Shown here: piece after piece, positions 39,701-45,700 of the stretch | How positions within the stretch are numbered: position 1 is the first letter of the stretch | Layout of the letters: every line of letters begins with the position of its first letter | From: Macrocystis pyrifera | Lineage: Eukaryota > Sar > Phaeophyceae > Laminariales > Laminariaceae | Direction of reading: 5' to 3' | NCBI GenBank assembly: GCA_031763025.1 | Contig: JASSKH010000014.1 | Location: forward strand, 10,034,563-10,098,562 | DNA: 64,000 bases | Position numbers and translations under genes: made by a program | Notes under the pieces: generated by a model | Seen by the model: the letters and a program-made list of their open reading frames with translations, nothing else | Told to the model about the DNA's origin: nothing | Databases searched by the model: none

Positions 39701-42700
39701 ACGTTGAACGACAGAGTAAAAAAGGCAGAACCGGAATGGACTAGACAGTGCATACAAAAGGGAGAAATATCTATCCTTGACTTTATAGTAGTAGAAAATG
39801 GCAGCGGTAAGGAAACGGAAGTACATGTATGCGCAGCGGACATAGGAACTACGGATCACTGTCTAATATGGACAGACAGTCAACAGACGAGAGTTATCAA
39901 ACATAGAAGAGGTAGGAAATTGTATCGATGGAGAATAGATAAACTAGAAGTAAAAGAGAAACGGGAAGAGTTCCAAGAAGAGATGGCCAAAAATGCAGAG
40001 AAATTTTCCGAGCTGTTGGAAAGAATAGGTACAACAAGGAACGATATAGAAAGGGATGATGCAGGAGCTAGGATAATAGAAGGATGGGAGCAGTTGGTCA
40101 AGACCACAGCAAGTAAAGTAATAGGGAAGAAGTTGATAGTATGCAACAGAGCGGTAAAATGGTGGGATGAAGAAGTGAAAGAGGCCATAAGAGCAAGGAG
40201 AAAGGCACACGCAAGGTATACATCGAGTAAAACTTCGACAGGGTGGGAGGAGTATGCTATAGCTAGAAAGAAAGTAAAAGAAATGGTAGAGAAGAATAAG
40301 AAAGGGATATGGAAAGACGTAGTAAATAAAACAAATGAATACTTTGAGGGCGGGATGAAGCAGATGTGGGTAGGGATAAAAGGGATACTTGGCAGACAAG
40401 CAGGAGAGGCAGACACGGAATAGCTACTCTAAGAGCACAGAACGGTAAAATGGTTAGTAGTTCGAAGGGGAAAAGGGAGGTACTAGTAGAGCATTACCGA
40501 AAGCTAGGAACACCCACAACCAACGAAACGTTCGATGCAGAATTCGAGAAGGAAATCAACGCGTGGGCAGAGGTGAACGTAGATACATCAGAAAGGGAAG
40601 ACAGTGGTTCGGGAGGGTTACAGAGAGAGTTCACAAGGGAAGAGGTAAAGAAGTGTGTAGCTAAACTTAAGAATAGAAAGGCAGCAGGGGCAGACCAAAT
40701 AGTGAATGAATTTATGAAGTACGGGGGAGAAGGAATGCTTACCATGATGGTTATGTTGTATAACTAGATATGGAAAAAACGAGTACGCACCTAGGAGGTG
40801 GAGAGAAGGAGTAGTAGTAAATTTATTCAAGAAAGGAGATAAGGCTGACCCGGGGAACTATAGAGGGATAACGCTACTGAGCACAGTAGGCAAAACATTT
40901 TGTAAGATTTTGAACGATAGAATGGGAACGATGATGGAGAAGGAAGACAAAATAAGCGAAGGACAAGCAGGGTTTAGGCCAAACCGTAGCTGCGTAGACC
41001 ATGTGTACACCTTAGGTAAGATTATTCAAGGTAGGAAAGACGCGGGACTAGCAACGTACTGTTTCTTTCTAGATGTGCAGAAAGCCTACGACACAGTATG
41101 GAGAAATGGATTGTGGAAAAAACTGTGGGAAATAGGAATCAGAGGAAAGATGTGGAGAATGATGAAAAAGATGACGGAATGTGCGAGAAGTGCTGTGATG
41201 CTGGACGGGGAAATATCGAAGTATGTTGATATTTTACAAGGTGTTGCACAGGGATGTACGTTGTCACCTAACTTATTCAAGATATATATTAACGACCTGA
41301 TAGTAGCAGTCGAGAGAGCAAGGCAGGGAGTCACGGTAGGGGAAGATACGGTGTCGGGATTGATGTTTGCGGATGACTTTGTGGGGATATCAGAAACACC
41401 CAAAGGATTGCAGAAACAAATAGAGAAGGCACTAGAATACACCAGGAAATGGAGGGTGACGGCGAACGTCAAGAAATGCGCAGTAGTTGTTTGCAACGAA
41501 GATAAGGTAAACCCGGTAAATTTCAGTTGGAAATGGGGAGAAGATGAAATGCCGATCGTAGACCAGTATACATACCTTGGCGTAGAGATCTCAAAAGACT
41601 GCTTTTGGGGTACACATACAGCAAAAGTAATAGGAAAGGGTAAGGCACAAGTAGGCAAGATGGATGCGATCCTAACAGACCCGAACCTTGACACTAGGAT
41701 TAAGAGATGTATCTTGATGAATGTGATAGTACCAAAGCTAGAATATGCAGGAGAAGTATGGGAAGGGAACGCGAAACTCGTAAAACAGTTGGAAATAGTA
41801 CAAATGACAGCAGCTAAAAAAATCCTAAGATGCTCAAGTACGACTAGTAATACAGTATTAAGAGCAGAACTGGGAAATGCGCCCACCCAAGACAAATAGA
41901 GACATAAGAAAGTTGAACTGGCAATATAAAGTAAGGAACATGCCAAAAAAGAGGTTACCAGCCATAGTTGATAGAGCTGTATGGGAGAAAGTATCAAAAG
42001 GACGAGCTGGAATAAGGTGGGATGGCGTAGTTGAGAAAGTATGGAAGGATCTAGGGGGAAACCAAGTAGAGATGATGTCCGCCGGGAAGTTTGGGAGGTA
42101 CAAGGCAGAAGTAGAAGAAAGGATAGAAAGATGGGAAAGGCTAGCGCTAAGAAACAAGGTGGAATCGGAAAAACACTTTTGGAGATATACGGGGGATTGA
42201 GGGAAGGAATAGGAATGAAAACGTATTTGCGTGGCCCAATGGACTTCGCGAAAACGCTGAAACTGCGCTTTCGTGTAGGGGACCTGGACCTGCCAAAAAG
42301 AAGAAAGAGGTACACCAGTAGCCGGGAAGAGGAGGAAGCAGACGCACAGATGTGCCCGTGTGGCAAAGCAATAGAGAGTAGAACTCACATAGTAGGAGAA
42401 TGTGAAATATACAAGGAGGAACGGGATGTGTTAGAAGAGGAGATGAGGGAAATAGACGAATGTGACATGGAGGAGTTTGATACAATGAATAGCAGCGAGA
42501 AAACGATCGCTTTCCTAGGAGATAGATGGTGGCCACAGGAGGCCAAACAGGAAGGGAATAAGATTAGCAAAAAGTTTCTACGTAATTTATGGAAACAACG
42601 CAATGAGCGCCCAATTGTTGGAGGTGCCTCTATTAGGAGTAGGGACGGTGCTCCGTCTCGAAATGGATGCGTGGTCAATGGTCAAATGACTAAGGCAAGC

Positions 42701-45700
42701 AACAAATGAATACGCCCCCCCCCCCTTCCGCGCCCCCACTCTATTTTCTACGTTGGGTTGGCGTCGGTTGGTAACGACACTGTACAGTATGCCGCTCTCT
42801 ACATGAGCTAGACAACCAGGGTACGGGCTGTTTTTTGGTGGTCGGTTACAGCTGGCGATCGAGTAGATCATTTGTGCGGGGTGGAGAACCTTTGCTCCGC
42901 ACAAAGGAAAAGACACCCACGAAGAAGCTACATAGTACCCCCATTGCTGTCTCTGGAAATGGCCACGCCGAAAAAAATAAGTCGTTGAAGCTGTCATCCA
43001 TATGCAAGTCCGCCTCACACACGGTACTTAGTAGGATGCAGCTCGCCCTTCATGCGACTCACCGAATACCTCACGGCGATGGCGCTTGGTGCAAGCAATG
43101 TCTGCCTGTCCGGTAAAAACCCGACGTGGTCCGCCCCGGTCTTGTAAGGATGCGAGGGTCTATGGTCATACGACCTACGGTCATGCATGATATTAAGTAC
43201 CCCCCCCCCCCCCCCCTCTCTCGGCAGATACTTTGGATTTTCCGAGCTTTTCCCGGAAATAAATCAGGCAATCAAAATTCAGCTAGCGTAAAGCAACCGA
43301 GTCCACGGCTACACGCAGTTGCGACAGGTGTTTTTTGCGCACCCACCACTCGTACGCACCTTTGGTCCCCTTCTAGGTGTATTTGAGCCTCGCGCAATTC
43401 GTTCTTCATCGATTCTGCATGCTCAGACCGCTCCCTCCAATCACTCTCGAGCAGTTCTTCGCTGGAACAGATGGACCGTTCGGCGCTTCTGAGCCCCCCT
43501 TCCCGCCCCTGCGACATCCCTCTAAAGTCGTTTAACTCTGAGCCGCGCGCTGTCAAGGGTCGGATTTAGATTTCCGTCGTCAACGTGGTAACTTTTTGTG
43601 GTAAATGTAGTTTCGGCACACAAAGGCCAATTGTAGGTTATCCTTGCATTCTCCTGTTGACCATAGATTATGTCCCGGGGAGATGCTTCCATATATCAGG
43701 ATCTGGCAGAAGTGTTTTTACTGTGGGCGATCCGGAAATAAAGCCTCAGCTCAGTTGACGTTATGTCGCGACGCCTGACGTTGTGCTTCCTTCATTAAAA
43801 AAAAAACAAAAACGTTTATTCCGTGCTGTCCAGTGTTGAGCCTTGCGGATAGTAAACTTACACCCCCGTGTCCAGTAGTACGGGCTATTTTTTTAGCCCT
43901 CTGACTGTAACTATAGCGAGAAAGATAGGACGTTCCGGGCAGTGACAAATATTCCTCAGGCTGCAGCTTAGTCCGAATTCAATTTACAACTGTTTCAGTG
44001 GTTGACTTGATAGCGAGGTGTTATGACGATCTCGCGACATGTCTGCTCGCGGCTCTAGCTCTACATACTACGGTGGATCCACGGTGGATCTAGACATTCT
44101 CCTGTGGGTTTGATAGATATTTTGTAAGGTCTAGGTCCAGCACCGGCTCGCCGCGTCGCCGATTAAACCGGAACACTCCCTCTCTCGGTCCCGCTCACGT
44201 CGGCGTTGCCAAACGTCCTATTGCCCGAACGTTTCACGCATCAGTCTTCCTCACGCCCAAGAGGGTGATGAACTCGTGCAAGTTTACCGCAATCACAGTA
44301 CCAGTGAGTACGACACGGCAACCCACCGAAACACGACTTTATCGGGTACAGAAAAAATGGCGACATCGAGCGCAGAAAAAAGGAAGAATCGGGCACTGAA
44401 AAATACACAATCGGGGACCGAAAAATGATAGATTGATCGGGCACCGAAAAATGATATCAATTTGAAGACCAAAAAAACGACATAAATCGGGAACCGAAAA
44501 ATACGCAATCGAGGACCGAAAAATGATACAATATCGGGCTCTGGAAAAAATGATAATCGGATGCCAAACATGACATGCATGGCACCGAACAATGGCCAAA
44601 TCGAAGACCAATAAAAATACATAAATCAAGCACCGAAACATGTAAAACCGATCTCTGAAACATGACACGATCGGCGCCGAAAAAGGACATACTCCGGGAC
44701 TAAAACATTACTTGATCGATACCCAAAAAATGACACGAACGGGCACTGAAAAAATATACAAGCAGGCGCCAAACAATGAGATAGCCGGGCGCAAACAAGT
44801 AAAATAACCGGAACCGGAAAGCGGCATAACCGAGGACCGAAACAAGAAGTAAATCGGGTACCAAAAAAAGTTGCTTTTTCGGAAGGTGCTATTTAGCCCC
44901 TGTGTTCTGCTCCGGAAGAGGGTGTTTCGGTTCATTTTCTTCGTACGGAACTCGTGATGGCCGCTTGTTCGGTTAACACCGCATTTTTTCACTTCGTTTA
45001 CCGCTCACCTCGCGCCGAGCGTATAGAAGCTTCCGTAACAGGCCACAGGCGCCGCACCCCATCCACGGCCACATCTCGGGCAGCCCCGGCATCTACCAGA
45101 CGTTCTCTCAGCACAGAAGCCTCCTGTTGGACTCCTCTTCGAAGCTGGGTCCGTGACTCCCGTAACGATCGGCTTTCGCTTGTGTTCGAAGGCGTGTTCA
45201 GGGTGCATGTCGCAGAAGGGGGTAGGATAATAAGTCGCGATACGTAGTCCGCGATAATATATAGTCCGCGAGATGATAGCTTGAAGTGGTTTCTTAGATC
45301 CTATGCTTACAGCGGAAGTGTCGCTGAGATGGTCCGCGACATGAATAGTCCACGACATGAAGATAAATATACTACCATACCACGAGTTGCTTGCCTGGAT
45401 CTATGCTCAAAAGGTGGAAGTGGCACTGAGGTAGCCCAAAAGGTGGAAGTGGCACTGAGGTAGCCCGCGAAATAAGCGTGCTAAAAATACGTATTTACCT
45501 AGATCTATCATGCAACGGAACTGGCGTTAAGGTTACGTTTTTCGAGAGTAAAGGGGGGGCGAAAAATTAAGTCCACCTTGAAATGGCGATCGGTAACCGG
45601 GGTGGGGGGCACAACGTTCCATGAGCGCTATGTCTCAAGAACAGGGAGGAGTTGGGGGCTACATTCACTGCTTCTGTGACACTCTCGAGCATGACGAGCG

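Noticed and set aside
41086-42366. 426-codon minus-strand open frame, the longest in the window
   Set aside because: It is the antisense shadow of the LINE reverse transcriptase. Its Phe/Ser/Leu-rich sequence comes from reading the purine-rich strand backwards.
44241-44690. Several Phe-rich frames with apparent membrane character
   Set aside because: They are translations of the short tandem repeat; no start context, splice partner or conservation is visible.
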